From Bacteroidaceae bacterium (GTDB taxonomy: Bacteria; Bacteroidota; Bacteroidia; Bacteroidales; Bacteroidaceae): a stretch of 64,000 bases of DNA. How positions within the stretch are numbered: the stretch's first letter is position 1; each line of letters opens with the position of its first letter. The notes beneath the pieces were generated by a model. It had not been told where the DNA came from, did no database searches, and worked only from the letters and a program-made list of their open reading frames with translations. The stretch is from the NCBI GenBank assembly GCA_024682035.1, contig JAIKZS010000173.1, forward strand, positions 1 to 64,000. Direction: 5' to 3'. A program made the position numbers and the translations under genes. Positions 29,784 through 40,865 of this stretch are shown here, piece by piece.

Positions 29784-31256
29784 TTACCAGTTATAGCTCA
29801 GACCGAAACTGAGTAATTCACTTAACTGGAAATAACTGGTACTTCCGTTCAAAGGTACTGCACTATCATCATAACGTGCATGTACATAAAATTTTGTAGA
29901 AAGGAATCTGTTGACAGCCAAATTCAGCGTATTCTCCCACTCTACACGCACCCACTTATAACTGGTAAGGTAGTCTAGACGAGATTCCAATGAAATGTTT
30001 TTGGTAATGTTCCACGTAAGGGTTGGCTTAATTTCAGAACCGAAATTGTGTTTTACGCTCTTGCCCTCATCAAGGCCATAGGTAGTTTCATCAACCTCGC
30101 TGCTTCCAATATATCGCATGGTCCAGTTCAGAGGCGCCAACAACAAAGAGAAGGTAAACTTTTCTGATTTCTTCTTGTAATCCATACCAAGCGCCACAGT
30201 AACATCGGCAGGTGCCAGGAAAGTAGATATCAGTTTTGGATCATTTGACTTATAACCGTTAACAAACTGAGTCTTAAACTCGGCTGAAAGCGTGTAGTAC
30301 CAATTCTTGGCTGCCTGGACACCCAACTTACTGAAAATGCGCAGCTGATCAGTATTGGTAAGATATTTATGCACCTGGTCAGACGGCGTAGAAGCCAAAC
30401 CTAACTTGGCATCTAATAGATTTTCCCACTGCACTTTCTCACGATCGTTGTAGTTGGCCGACAACTGCAAGGTTCCTATCATAGACACACTGCTGACACC
30501 ACCTTTATACCAGTTGTCTGACAAATAATGCTGTGAGAACTGTAGCGAACTGCTCCCAGTAAATTTCCAAAACTCGGGCTTGCGCACTTCTACCTCAGCT
30601 TCTTGTTCCAAATCAAGAGGTGAATTAGCAGTCAGCACATTGATGATGTCACGTTGAGCTTTTGTGGCCGTAGTGCTCTCTTCCTTAGCAATATTATCAA
30701 CAAAAACTCCAGCCTCATCGAGCTGATCCTCTGTGAAGACAATAGCCTCTGGCGAATTTAAGTAAAGATTCATCAAAGTTTTATCAACCACCTTATTTAC
30801 ACGTTCTTTCTTATTAAAACAATTTTGATCAAGTGGCAATAAATCTGGGTCCATTTCAGGACTTTTATCTGCTAATAAAACATCGGTATTGACGGTTGAC
30901 AATTGACCAATAGACGACTTATAATAAGTGGCAGGAAGAAACAGTCTATAATAATCGGGATCTGTTTGAATGTAGCGTTCTGGGGTTTCGGGATTGTTCA
31001 ATGAGTCCAAAACGGAAATATATTTTTCGTAAAGATAAGAAACGGTGTCTTTCTGGAATACATTCTTCTTATCAGTTGGTATTTGCCGAACGAAAAAATA
31101 TTTCCCCAACGAATCTGGCAACTCTATTATCTTAACAGTCTTTACTGGAACTTGGTCTTCGGGCACCGCAGATTTGCGAACAATACTTGCTGCCCTAGTC
31201 GATGAAACCGACAGAAATGCTCCTACTAACAGCAGTGAAATATATCTCATATTCAT
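29784..31256 (-). CDS. DUF3078-like outer membrane protein
   Basis: Signal peptide; FWKFTGSSSLQFSQHYLSDNWYKGGVSSVSM; beta-barrel ending in aromatic residue. Confidence 0.65.
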   Translation of the reverse strand: MNMRYISLLLVGAFLSVSSTRAASIVRKSAVPEDQVPVKTVKIIELPDSLGKYFFVRQIPTDKKNVFQKDTVSYLYEKYISVLDSLNNPETPERYIQTDPDYYRLFLPATYYKSSIGQLSTVNTDVLLADKSPEMDPDLLPLDQNCFNKKERVNKVVDKTLMNLYLNSPEAIVFTEDQLDEAGVFVDNIAKEESTTATKAQRDIINVLTANSPLDLEQEAEVEVRKPEFWKFTGSSSLQFSQHYLSDNWYKGGVSSVSMIGTLQLSANYNDREKVQWENLLDAKLGLASTPSDQVHKYLTNTDQLRIFSKLGVQAAKNWYYTLSAEFKTQFVNGYKSNDPKLISTFLAPADVTVALGMDYKKKSEKFTFSLLLAPLNWTMRYIGSSEVDETTYGLDEGKSVKHNFGSEIKPTLTWNITKNISLESRLDYLTSYKWVRVEWENTLNLAVNRFLSTKFYVHARYDDSAVPLNGSTSYFQLSELLSFGLSYNW

Positions 31257-31444
31257 AAATCAACTTCTATTAAAAATGATTATTTCTTATTGCAAAGATA
31301 ATGTTAATAACTTAATCAAGCAAGAATATCGAAAAAAATCATCTTTCTTTAGGCACTTCGGTCTTATTTTATTACTTTTGCAGCTAAATTGTTGAAATTC
31401 GACATTAACATACCATAATTAATAAAAAAAACATAGAAAAAGAA

Positions 31445-33292
31445 ATGGACAAAAATACAATGATCGGCATGGCATTGATATTCCTGGTACTAATTGTATT
31501 CAGCTATCTTAGCCGCCCGTCACAAGAGCAACTTGCTGCACAACAGCAGTATTATGATTCAATAGCACAGGTTCAAGAACGGGCTGCAGAACTGCAAGCC
31601 AAGGCAGATGCTGCATTAGCTAACGAAAGAATGATGGCAGCAAAAGACTCTAACTCGCTGTTTTTTGGAGCTACGCAAGGTACTGCTGAACTGGTGACCA
31701 TTGAGAATAATCTGGCCAAACTGACACTTAACACAAAGGGTGGTAGCTTATATGCTGTTACTCTGAAAGAATATATGAGTCAAGACAAAGTAACTCCTGT
31801 GACTTTGTTCGAAGACGAAGAAGTTTCACTGAACTATTTGCTATACAACGCGCAAGGGGCTATTGAAACGAGCGATTATTATTTTACTCCTATCAACAAG
31901 ACCGATCAAGCTGTAACAATGCGACTAAAGGCATCGGAACAAAGTTATGTAGATTTTACCTACACGATGCATCCTGATACCTATCTGGTAGACCTGAGTA
32001 TTCAAGCAGTGGGCTTGGACGGCAAGCTGGCCAGCAGCAACAAACATATCGATATTGAGTGGAAGCAACGTGCACGCCAGATTGAGAAGGGTTATACATA
32101 TGAAAATCGTTTAGCTCAGCTGACTTACAAGACTGCTGATGACGTGGAGGAGATGTCTGCCAGCGGCGAAGATCACGAGGAAGTGACCGAACCGGTAACT
32201 TGGGTGGCTTTCAAAAACCAGTTCTTTTCAGCAGTAATGATAAGTGACGAGGGCTTTAACAATACAAAACTGGATTCAAAAATAGAAGATCGTAACAGCG
32301 GATATATCAAAGATTATGCTGCTGATATGAATACGGTGTTCGACTCTACTGGCAGCAAGCCAACAGAGATGCACATGTATTTTGGTCCTAACCACTATAA
32401 GATTCTCTCTGCACTCGACGAAGGCCGCGAAACAAATTGGGATATGCAGCGACTGGTGTACTTAGGATGGCCTATTTTACGATGGATCAACCAGTTCTTC
32501 ACCATCAACATATTCGATTGGCTCACAAAATTGGGCTTAGGAATGGGGTTGGTATTGTTGTTTATGACGCTTATCGTGAAGATTGTGATTCTGCCAACTA
32601 CTTGGAAGACATATATTTCATCGGCCAAAATGAAAGCGTTGAAACCCAAAGTAGATGAGATTAATGCAAAATATCCAAATGAGGCTGATGCAATGAAGAA
32701 ACAGCAGGAAATCATGACGATGTACAGTCAGTATAGGGTAAGTCCTATGGGTGGTTGTTTGCCAATGCTCATCCAGTTCCCTATTTTGATGGCTTTGTTC
32801 CTGTTTGTGCCTAGCGCTATTGAACTGCGCCAGCAAAGCTTCTTGTGGGCAGACGACCTGAGTACATATGACTCATTTGTGACTTTCCCTTTCACGATTC
32901 CTTTCCTGGGCGATCACTTGAGTTTGTTCTGTGTATTGATGACCGTTACTAACTTGATGTACATGATGTACAACATGAAAATGCAGGATACTGGCGCTAA
33001 TCCGTCAATGGCAGCTATGAAATATATGAATTACATTATGCCAGTGGTGTTCTTGTTTATCTTGAATGATTATCCTGCAGGTTTGAATTACTACTACTTC
33101 CTGAGTACACTTATCAGTGTGGCAACAATGGCGTGGATGCGATATGCAACCGATGATGCTAAGTTGCTGGCTCAGCTGGAAGCTAATAAAAAAGACCCTA
33201 AAGAAATGCGTAAGACTGGATTCCAGGCTCGACTAGAGGCTATGCAAAAGCAGCAGGAAGAGATGCAGCGCCAGCGTAATAATAAGAAATAA
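31445..33292 (+). CDS. yidC: Membrane protein insertase YidC
   Basis: [37 protein letters not shown]. Confidence 0.95.
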   Translation: MDKNTMIGMALIFLVLIVFSYLSRPSQEQLAAQQQYYDSIAQVQERAAELQAKADAALANERMMAAKDSNSLFFGATQGTAELVTIENNLAKLTLNTKGGSLYAVTLKEYMSQDKVTPVTLFEDEEVSLNYLLYNAQGAIETSDYYFTPINKTDQAVTMRLKASEQSYVDFTYTMHPDTYLVDLSIQAVGLDGKLASSNKHIDIEWKQRARQIEKGYTYENRLAQLTYKTADDVEEMSASGEDHEEVTEPVTWVAFKNQFFSAVMISDEGFNNTKLDSKIEDRNSGYIKDYAADMNTVFDSTGSKPTEMHMYFGPNHYKILSALDEGRETNWDMQRLVYLGWPILRWINQFFTINIFDWLTKLGLGMGLVLLFMTLIVKIVILPTTWKTYISSAKMKALKPKVDEINAKYPNEADAMKKQQEIMTMYSQYRVSPMGGCLPMLIQFPILMALFLFVPSAIELRQQSFLWADDLSTYDSFVTFPFTIPFLGDHLSLFCVLMTVTNLMYMMYNMKMQDTGANPSMAAMKYMNYIMPVVFLFILNDYPAGLNYYYFLSTLISVATMAWMRYATDDAKLLAQLEANKKDPKEMRKTGFQARLEAMQKQQEEMQRQRNNKK

Positions 33293-33333
33293 AATAACAT
33301 ATTCTCTACACTTGGGAAGATTAAACTGATACT

Positions 33334-34395
33334 ATGACTGAAAAACATTCAATCAATAGAAGGCAATTCATTAAAAACTCGGCTTTAATAAGCATGGGTG
33401 GATTCATCCCTGCATCGGGCATTGCTGCCTCAAGAGTGGCTACCAGCAGCGGTGAGAAGTTTATGAATTTCAACTTCAAACCTAATGGCAAGTTCAAAAT
33501 TTTGCAGCTTACCGACACACATTTTATTACAGGTGACCCTCGTTCTGAGCGGGCTATAAAGAACATCTGTGAGATGATGGATGCAGAAAAGCCAGACTTG
33601 GTGATACATACGGGCGACATAGTTTTTGGCTCTCCAGCAGAGAAGAGTGTTCGTGATCTTTTCGCTCCTGTAATTGAGCGTAAAATTCCATTTGCTGTAG
33701 CCCTCGGTAACCACGACAGCGATTACGACCTTACACGTAAGGAGATTTTCGAAGTTATTAAATCTTTGCCTTATAACATCAATTCTACTGTTACTGGCAT
33801 GTACGGAGTAAGTAATGACATCATTACCCTTTCTAAAGAAAACGAGGATAAGCCTCAGTGGGTATTTTATTTATTTGATTCAAACAATCGTGCTGAGCTG
33901 GCCGGATTTGAAGAAAGCTATGGCTACATTCACTTTGAGGAAATAAACTGGTACCGTAAGCATAGCGCCGAATTTACTAAAAAGAATGGAGGGATGCCAG
34001 TGCCTTCGCTTTCATTCTTCCACATTCCCCTACCCGAGTTTAATTATGCTTTCAGACTAGACCGTCATCGCATTATGAAAGGCAATTTTGGTGAAGAGCC
34101 ATGTTCGCCCGACATTAATTCTGGCATGTTTGTGGCTATGAAGGAAATGGGTGATGTTAAGGCTGTGATTTGCGGGCATGATCATGACAATGATTATGCG
34201 ATGAAGTGGCACGATATTTTCTTGATGTATGGCCGATACAGCGGCTGCGACACCGTATATAATAACTTAAAGCCGAATGGAGCGCGCGTTATAGAACTAA
34301 CTAAGGACGACAACACTTTCCGTTCTTGGGTTCGTTTATATGGTGGTGAGATTACACAAAACTTAAAATATCCTAATGATTTCAAGACATTCTAA
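33334..34395 (+). CDS. Exported metallophosphoesterase
   Basis: Tat-like RRQFIKNSALISMGG; LQLTDTHF, HTGDIVFG, LGNHDSD, CGHDHDND. Confidence 0.85.
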   Translation: MTEKHSINRRQFIKNSALISMGGFIPASGIAASRVATSSGEKFMNFNFKPNGKFKILQLTDTHFITGDPRSERAIKNICEMMDAEKPDLVIHTGDIVFGSPAEKSVRDLFAPVIERKIPFAVALGNHDSDYDLTRKEIFEVIKSLPYNINSTVTGMYGVSNDIITLSKENEDKPQWVFYLFDSNNRAELAGFEESYGYIHFEEINWYRKHSAEFTKKNGGMPVPSLSFFHIPLPEFNYAFRLDRHRIMKGNFGEEPCSPDINSGMFVAMKEMGDVKAVICGHDHDNDYAMKWHDIFLMYGRYSGCDTVYNNLKPNGARVIELTKDDNTFRSWVRLYGGEITQNLKYPNDFKTF

Positions 34396-34464
34396 TTGGA
34401 ATGATCGTTTTTCAGAACTCACTTTTTTTATTTACGATAATTCACGAATATAGAATAAAAAAAG

Positions 34465-34483
34465 CTGGTCAGAATTTGACCAG
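34465..34483. terminator. Terminator between metallophosphoesterase and tRNA-Asp
   Basis: CTGGTCA/TGACCAG stem with A-run on the left and T-run on the right (works both ways). Confidence 0.65.
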
Positions 34484-34492
34484 TTTTTTTTG

Positions 34493-34566
34493 CGGTGCGT
34501 ACGAGACTCGAACTCGTGACCCCGTGCGTGACAGGCACGTATTCTAACCAACTGAACTAACGCACC
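34493..34566 (-). tRNA. tRNA-Asp(GTC)
   Basis: Minus strand GGTGCGTTAGTTCAGTTGGTTAGAATACGTGCCTGTCACGCACGGGGTCACGAGTTCGAGTCTCGTACGCACCG; acceptor GGTGCGT/ACGCACC, anticodon GTC, TpsiC GTTCGAGTC. Confidence 0.95.
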
Positions 34567-34645
34567 AGTTTGGTTTTGCGGTTGCAAAGATAAATACATT
34601 TTTTTAATACCACAATAAAAAATGCAAAAAAATTACATGAAAAAA

Positions 34646-35689
34646 CTAATGTTTTGTGAGTTTCTGCAAACGTTTCTTCCCTTCAGACAATAACTCACTG
34701 TTACGCTGGCGAATACCTTCAAATATATAATCATTTAACTGACGAATGCCATTAATGACTTCTTGTGCAATATTGGTAACAGAACGATTTTTGCTGTCTT
34801 CAGCCGGCACTATCACCTTCAAGCCTGCATGATGTATTTTCACCTTTAGATTAGCTCCCATATTACCAGGATCACCATCGAAGTGTATCACACCAGGTTT
34901 TTCACGGCGTATGTTGATGGTTTTGCAGCGGAGAGTTTTGATATGACTATTCTGATCGATTGTCTTGGTAAACAGTTGCAAAGTGAGAGAAGGCACATCT
35001 AAGGCGGTAAACGGACTAATGATGGTAACATCTAAGAAACCATCAGTAAGGGTGGCCTTAGGAGCTATGTAAGCATTGTTGCCATACTGAGCTGCGTTAC
35101 CGCAAGCAATCAGAAAAGCCTGATAGATTTCCGTTTCATTATCGTCAATGGTTACCTTATAAGTTTCTGGTTTGTAGTTCAAGGAAGCATTGAGCGATTG
35201 TTCTATATAGGTATTGATGCCTCGTTTTCCGGCTTCAGCAAATTTCAAACTTACAAAGGCATCAAAGCCGACACCACATGTACAGAAAAACTTTCGCCTA
35301 TTGATGGTTCCATAGTCTATTGCCTCTACATAACCTTCATTAATAACCTCAAGCGCTTTTCTGGCCTGCATACTGATTTCCAAATGACGAGCTAAGCCAT
35401 TGCCAGAGCCACAAGGAATAATACCCAAAGCGGTATGAGTATGCGTCAAAGCACGACCAACCTCATTAACAGTACCGTCACCACCAACAGCTACTACCGC
35501 AAATTGATTTTCTTTGGCACACTGAGTAGCGATTTCTTCAGCATGACCAGCGTATTCAGTATATAATATTTGGAAAGAATATTTTTCAACATCGAGAAAG
35601 TCATTAATCATCTGAACAATCTGCTCTTTCTCCGCAGTCCCAGAGATAGGATTAACCACAAAAGTTATATGTCTCTTATCTTTCTCCAT
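34646..35689 (-). CDS. Diacylglycerol/lipid kinase family protein (YegS/BmrU-like)
   Basis: FVVNPISGTAEKE; VAVGGDGTVNEVGRAL; GIIPCGSGNGLARHL. Confidence 0.88.
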   Translation of the reverse strand: MEKDKRHITFVVNPISGTAEKEQIVQMINDFLDVEKYSFQILYTEYAGHAEEIATQCAKENQFAVVAVGGDGTVNEVGRALTHTHTALGIIPCGSGNGLARHLEISMQARKALEVINEGYVEAIDYGTINRRKFFCTCGVGFDAFVSLKFAEAGKRGINTYIEQSLNASLNYKPETYKVTIDDNETEIYQAFLIACGNAAQYGNNAYIAPKATLTDGFLDVTIISPFTALDVPSLTLQLFTKTIDQNSHIKTLRCKTINIRREKPGVIHFDGDPGNMGANLKVKIHHAGLKVIVPAEDSKNRSVTNIAQEVINGIRQLNDYIFEGIRQRNSELLSEGKKRLQKLTKH

Positions 35690-35775
35690 TTATTAAGGTT
35701 ATTTTATGCAAAGATAATGTTTATAATTTAAAAAATAGCTATCTTTGTTCCATATTTTAATAAGATTGTTTTTGT

Positions 35776-37404
35776 ATGACAGACTTTAAAAGCATTTTTG
35801 AAAGTCGCTATACATGGATTGAAGGATTCATGCGTAATGTAAGACGTTACAGCGACAAATTGGCAATGATTAACCCAGACGATAATCGCCAATGGACATA
35901 CAGTGAATTGAACCTTGAGTGCAACAAGCTTTCTAATGCGCTGATTGCTGATGGTTTACAGAAAGCAGATGTAATTATGCTGCAGCTTATTAATTGTCCG
36001 GAATTCGCATTTGGCTATCTGGCAGCACACAAAAGTCATGCTGTTTGCTGTCCTGTTAATTTCAGGCTTAAACCTGGTGAGTTAGCTTTTAACATTGACG
36101 ATTCTAAGCCAATGGCCATCATTTTTAATGAAGTAAATAAAAGTGATGTTCTTGAGGCACTTAGACTTACAAAACATCAGCCAAAGAAACTGATTGTGGT
36201 AGGTGGAACTTCTGATGATTCTGTTATTTCGTATAATGACTATATCCGCAATGCATCTACAGCAGAGCCTGTGTTTGATTATGAGTATAACATTTACGAC
36301 GAGACAACCCGTCTATACACCTCTGGAACAACTGGTTATCCAAAGGCCGTTCCTCTGACCAGCATTAACGAAGTTTTATCAGCACACGATGTGATGATTC
36401 ACTTCCCTATGAATTACAAAGATATTACGATGAATACCACGCCTTGGTTCCATCGTGGAGGCTTGCACTGCGCCGGCCCCTGCCCTGCTTTCTTTGCAGG
36501 TGCTACAATTGTAGTAATGGGTAAGTTTAATGCAGAACTCACATTGAAGTATGTAGATCAATATAAAATATCATTTATCATAGGTGTACCTACTGTATTG
36601 GAAGAATTAGCTGACAATCAAGAACGCAAAGGTTATAACATACATACGTTGAAGGGCATAGTTACTATGGGTAGTCCGTTGGAACGTTCAGCTTGTATTC
36701 GTTACCAGCATGTGCTTACACCTAATATATATAATGGCTACGGCACTACCGAGACCTTCTGGAATACTTTCTTGCGTCCATTCGATTTGCCAGAAAACGC
36801 AGGAACGGCTGGGGCTTCATGTGTTGACGACGATGTACGTGTAGTGAAAATATATGAAGACCGCAGAGCCGATCCGGATGATTTGGCAGCGATGGATGGT
36901 GAAGAAGTAGGCGAAGTTATCATAAGTTCTCCAGCTAAGTCACCCTATATATATGCCAACAATGTATCGGAAACTGACCGCAAATATGCACATGGTTTTA
37001 TTTACACTAACGACTTGGCTACTTGGGATAAGAATCAGTTTATCACCATTGTTGGACGAAAGGACGATATGATTATTTCATCAGGCGAAAACATCTATCC
37101 TACAGAGGTTGAAGCTGTATTGAACATGCACCCAAAGGTAAAGGACTGCATTGTTACTTCAGTACCCGACAAGATGCGCGGCCAGATTGTAACAGCTTAC
37201 ATTGTGCGTGATGATTTGAGTCTTACTCCAGAAGAGTTGGACGAGTTCTGCAAAGCTAGTCAGAACATTGCCAACTTCAAGCGTCCACGTTTTTACCGAT
37301 TTGTCGCACAGATACCATTTAATGCAACAGGTAAAAAGCTACATGTAAAAATAAAGGCTACGGCTCTTGAGGATTTGAAGAACGGTTTGTTGTATAGGGT
37401 TTAA
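35776..37404 (+). CDS. AMP-dependent acyl-CoA synthetase/ligase
   Basis: RLYTSGTTGYPKAVPLTS; NGYGTTET; GRKDDMIISSGENIYPTEVE; PFNATGKKLH. Confidence 0.9.
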   Translation: MTDFKSIFESRYTWIEGFMRNVRRYSDKLAMINPDDNRQWTYSELNLECNKLSNALIADGLQKADVIMLQLINCPEFAFGYLAAHKSHAVCCPVNFRLKPGELAFNIDDSKPMAIIFNEVNKSDVLEALRLTKHQPKKLIVVGGTSDDSVISYNDYIRNASTAEPVFDYEYNIYDETTRLYTSGTTGYPKAVPLTSINEVLSAHDVMIHFPMNYKDITMNTTPWFHRGGLHCAGPCPAFFAGATIVVMGKFNAELTLKYVDQYKISFIIGVPTVLEELADNQERKGYNIHTLKGIVTMGSPLERSACIRYQHVLTPNIYNGYGTTETFWNTFLRPFDLPENAGTAGASCVDDDVRVVKIYEDRRADPDDLAAMDGEEVGEVIISSPAKSPYIYANNVSETDRKYAHGFIYTNDLATWDKNQFITIVGRKDDMIISSGENIYPTEVEAVLNMHPKVKDCIVTSVPDKMRGQIVTAYIVRDDLSLTPEELDEFCKASQNIANFKRPRFYRFVAQIPFNATGKKLHVKIKATALEDLKNGLLYRV

Positions 37405-37413
37405 TGTTAGCTA

Positions 37414-37465
37414 TAATATAATTAATGAGGGTGCGATTAGTATCGCACCCTCATTAATTATATTA
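37414..37465. terminator. Long bidirectional hairpin between convergent genes
   Basis: 24-bp perfect arms TAATATAATTAATGAGGGTGCGAT / ATCGCACCCTCATTAATTATATTA with 4-nt loop. Confidence 0.75.
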
Positions 37466-39293
37466 GTTTGCGATAAGTGATAGCAAGCATCGTTAAATCA
37501 TCACTCGGTTCAGCCCCATCTACAAATGTGGCAACTGCTTCTTTCATGTTAGAAATAAGTTGTTTGGGATTCATCGATAGAGTACCGAGAGCAGCCTTTT
37601 GTCGTTGTAATTCCTGCATAATTTTTTCTTCACCGAAAAGTTCTGGCTTAGCATTCACAGCATCGGTAAGTCCATCTGTATACAGGAATATAGTAGCTTG
37701 TGGTTCTAATTGAACTTGTTGTGTTTCACACTGCCATGCTGGTTGAACACCTATGGGAAAGTTTGAATCTATCGGCAAGAAACTGATATCCTTTCCTATC
37801 AGTACTGGAGCATCGTGACCTGCATTACAATACTTCAAAAGTCCGTTCTTCAAATCAAGCACTCCTACAAAGAAGGTAACAAACATAAAAGAATCATTCT
37901 GATCGGACATAGAGTCGTTGATGCTCGTTATTATTGTAGACGGCAAATCAGCATGCATTGAAACCATACGGAATAGTGTTCTAGCTACCGACATCACCAA
38001 GGAAGCAGGCACACCCTTACCACTTACATCACCTATACAGAAGAACAGTTTCTCTTCTCGAATAAAAAAGTCAAACAGGTCACCCCCAACAGCCTTAGCA
38101 GGAGAAAGCATTCCATATACATCAACATCATCTCGATTTGGATATGGTGGAAATATTTTTGGCAGCATGGACTTTTGAATATCACTAGCTATTCGAAGCT
38201 CGCTTTCAATACTAGCCTTGCTGGCCGTTGTTTTCTTTAATTCGTCAATATATTTCGCAAGTGAATGCTGCATTTCTTCAAAAGAATCATGCAAACGCCC
38301 CACTTCATCATAACGTCTTAAGTCGGGAAGCTGTTCAACAAAATCGCCTTTTGCAATGTTACGAGTAGATTTAGCCAATTCTTTTAACGGCAACAATTCA
38401 TAACGAATGACTAAAAAAAGACCGATAGAAATAGTAACTAATAAAAAAAGAAGAAGAATCAGCATATTCTCACTAAGCATATCGGCTCCCAACATAATCC
38501 TTTCATAGGGGATTGTAAATGAAACTTTCCACTGCACTCCATCTACAAAATCATCGAGCACAATAGCATTTTTGCCAACATGGGTAGATTTACTAATGTA
38601 CTGGCCATCACGACTCACCACATCAGCTTCTGCATAACTATAGGGCTTGGCTTCTTCTACAATTTGATTAACCCACAACAGACCAACATCTGCACACAAT
38701 ACGGCATAAATATTATTGTTTTTATCATGCAAGGGCACCGAATATGTAATCATGGCACGTCTTGTAGATATAGAATCAATGTAGGGCAAGCACCAGTAAG
38801 GAGATTCTAACTTATTAGTATATATCCAATTACTATCTGTTTCCAAATACGAGAAATCGTATGCTGGTCCGCCAATTTCTTCCTCTTCCAGTTCATTTGT
38901 ATAAGGATTGCGCAATATTGTAGGCGCATAATAGCGACCTTCTTCTGGGAAAAAGTTTTCACTATAAAGCAAAGTTACTGCTGTAATATCTTTGTTTGAT
39001 TCAATAAGATTTTTAAGAATGTGATTGGCCTGAACTTTCGCTATGCCCATCTTATCTGCAAAAGCAGCAGCTGTACCCACAGCAGTTTCTACATTTGAAA
39101 TTCTATTGCTGATTATCTGGATGGCACTTCTCATGGCTTTACTGGCATTTTCACGTGTTTCATTTTCCACCCAACCTCTTACATGATACATCTGCCAGAT
39201 GCCTCCACCCAACAATATAATAGTAACCACTAGCACTACAAGTAGTGTTATGCGTGCAGCTATCGATTTTTTAAAAAAATCAATGAGGTTCAT
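37458..39293 (-). CDS. Membrane sensor PP2C (SpoIIE-like) serine phosphatase with Cache-like sensor and HAMP
   Basis: Two TM segments, HAMP-like IRYELLPLKELAKSTRNIAKGDF, AVGGDLFDFF, CIGDVSGKGVPASLVMS, EPSDDLTMLAI. Confidence 0.88.
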   Translation of the reverse strand: MNLIDFFKKSIAARITLLVVLVVTIILLGGGIWQMYHVRGWVENETRENASKAMRSAIQIISNRISNVETAVGTAAAFADKMGIAKVQANHILKNLIESNKDITAVTLLYSENFFPEEGRYYAPTILRNPYTNELEEEEIGGPAYDFSYLETDSNWIYTNKLESPYWCLPYIDSISTRRAMITYSVPLHDKNNNIYAVLCADVGLLWVNQIVEEAKPYSYAEADVVSRDGQYISKSTHVGKNAIVLDDFVDGVQWKVSFTIPYERIMLGADMLSENMLILLLFLLVTISIGLFLVIRYELLPLKELAKSTRNIAKGDFVEQLPDLRRYDEVGRLHDSFEEMQHSLAKYIDELKKTTASKASIESELRIASDIQKSMLPKIFPPYPNRDDVDVYGMLSPAKAVGGDLFDFFIREEKLFFCIGDVSGKGVPASLVMSVARTLFRMVSMHADLPSTIITSINDSMSDQNDSFMFVTFFVGVLDLKNGLLKYCNAGHDAPVLIGKDISFLPIDSNFPIGVQPAWQCETQQVQLEPQATIFLYTDGLTDAVNAKPELFGEEKIMQELQRQKAALGTLSMNPKQLISNMKEAVATFVDGAEPSDDLTMLAITYRKLI

Positions 39294-40606
39294 TTTGTTT
39301 TATTGCTTGTTAGTCTTGCATATGGTTCTCCCATAAGAATATGCTCATATCCACCGGCTCCATCAGTTGTAGTAACAAGGTTAACTTCAATGCCTTTTTG
39401 GAAAATCATCACAACATCAGATCCGCCAAAGAGGAAATAACCCATTTCGTCACCCTTATAAAGTTGGTTGCCCACTTTTAAAGCATTGATCCAATTTACG
39501 CTACATATTTGTGACATACCAATGGGCAGCATAGCTACCAAACCAAAATCTGGTGTTTCTATTATAGCACAAGCCCGTGTTTCCACCATTTGAAAACCCA
39601 TATCATTAACGTAATAATAACGTTTCGATTTGTTATCCCACAAGGTATAACCACCACCTGCTGCGACCCCTGGTATAGTGCGAAGTTCTACTAACTTGCC
39701 TTCTACAGGAGCATGATATCGATGGTAATCATTCACATCCAGGAATGTATGTGTTAGCGTACCACCAGCAAAAGCATCTTTATACTTACTATCGTGACCT
39801 ATTAAATCAGCTATATCAGAGAACTTTGCAGTTTTAATCTGTACATCATCAGGATAAAGTAACTGGTTATTATCATCAATCTCCCACAAGGCCTTGGGCC
39901 AAGAATCGGCAGGTGAAACCAACTCTGCTACCTCATCAATGGGGCGTACATCTGGACTGGCTAATCGACGAGCAAAAAACTCATTGAAAGTACTCCATTT
40001 ATCACCACTCTCATACCATCCATTCGCCACTCCCCAAACAGGATCTGATGATACCATGTTGTAATAAGTATCGTTCCAGCTTTCTGGAGTACTGAGCCAA
40101 TCACCCCAAGCATTGCAATAAGTAGTTAACCAAGAAGCAAATGGTTCAACAAACTCTACTGTAGGATAGAAAAAACCACGATCTTTCAACTCGTCTAAAG
40201 GTTGATCTACCACAAACCAGAAATACCCAACACCTTGATCTACACGGCTGTACAAACTTGCGCCATCAGCTTTTAAACCTGTCATTACATCCCAAGGCAA
40301 AGCACGAACATTCCAATCTATAAAAACAAAAAATTCTTCTAAAGATTGAGCGGGATTATATTTTCTGTCTGGATTAATATCTGCAGCTTGTTGTATAGCA
40401 TGTTCCAACAAAGCTCTCACCTCATCATTCTCTTTACAAATTTCTATAAGTTCTTTTACTGGTTGTGTATGCTCAGCAAGCGGTGGGTAGTCGTATTCAA
40501 TAGGAAGAGGTCCCATGTCGTCAGACGAGCAGGCGACAAAAAATACACTGAACAAAATCAGTAATATAAATTTCCATCTATCTAACAATCGCATATCAAT
40601 TCGCAA
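39290..40606 (-). CDS. Phosphatidylserine decarboxylase-like lipoprotein (PSDC + PSD-like domains)
   Basis: Lipobox FFVACSS; DVNDYHRYHAPVEGKL; YFLFGGSDVVMIFQKG (PSD self-processing region). Confidence 0.75.
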   Translation of the reverse strand: MRIDMRLLDRWKFILLILFSVFFVACSSDDMGPLPIEYDYPPLAEHTQPVKELIEICKENDEVRALLEHAIQQAADINPDRKYNPAQSLEEFFVFIDWNVRALPWDVMTGLKADGASLYSRVDQGVGYFWFVVDQPLDELKDRGFFYPTVEFVEPFASWLTTYCNAWGDWLSTPESWNDTYYNMVSSDPVWGVANGWYESGDKWSTFNEFFARRLASPDVRPIDEVAELVSPADSWPKALWEIDDNNQLLYPDDVQIKTAKFSDIADLIGHDSKYKDAFAGGTLTHTFLDVNDYHRYHAPVEGKLVELRTIPGVAAGGGYTLWDNKSKRYYYVNDMGFQMVETRACAIIETPDFGLVAMLPIGMSQICSVNWINALKVGNQLYKGDEMGYFLFGGSDVVMIFQKGIEVNLVTTTDGAGGYEHILMGEPYARLTSNKTK

Positions 40607-40865
40607 GATTTATATTCCTATGGTAGAACTAAATATAAACATCAAACGTTTATTATTGGGTTTGGCTGTTATACAACTACACAAAGATAATTAAAAAGAT
40701 AATTTCACATGTTGAACGCAAAGGTATTACTTTTTTATCAAAAAAGACCCTGATTTTTGGAGATAATAAAAATATTTCGTAAAATTGCCGCTTAAAATAA
40801 AAAAGTGGTTATAGAATAGTGATTACTGCATTGTATTAGTATTAACAAATTAACAAAAAAGTATT

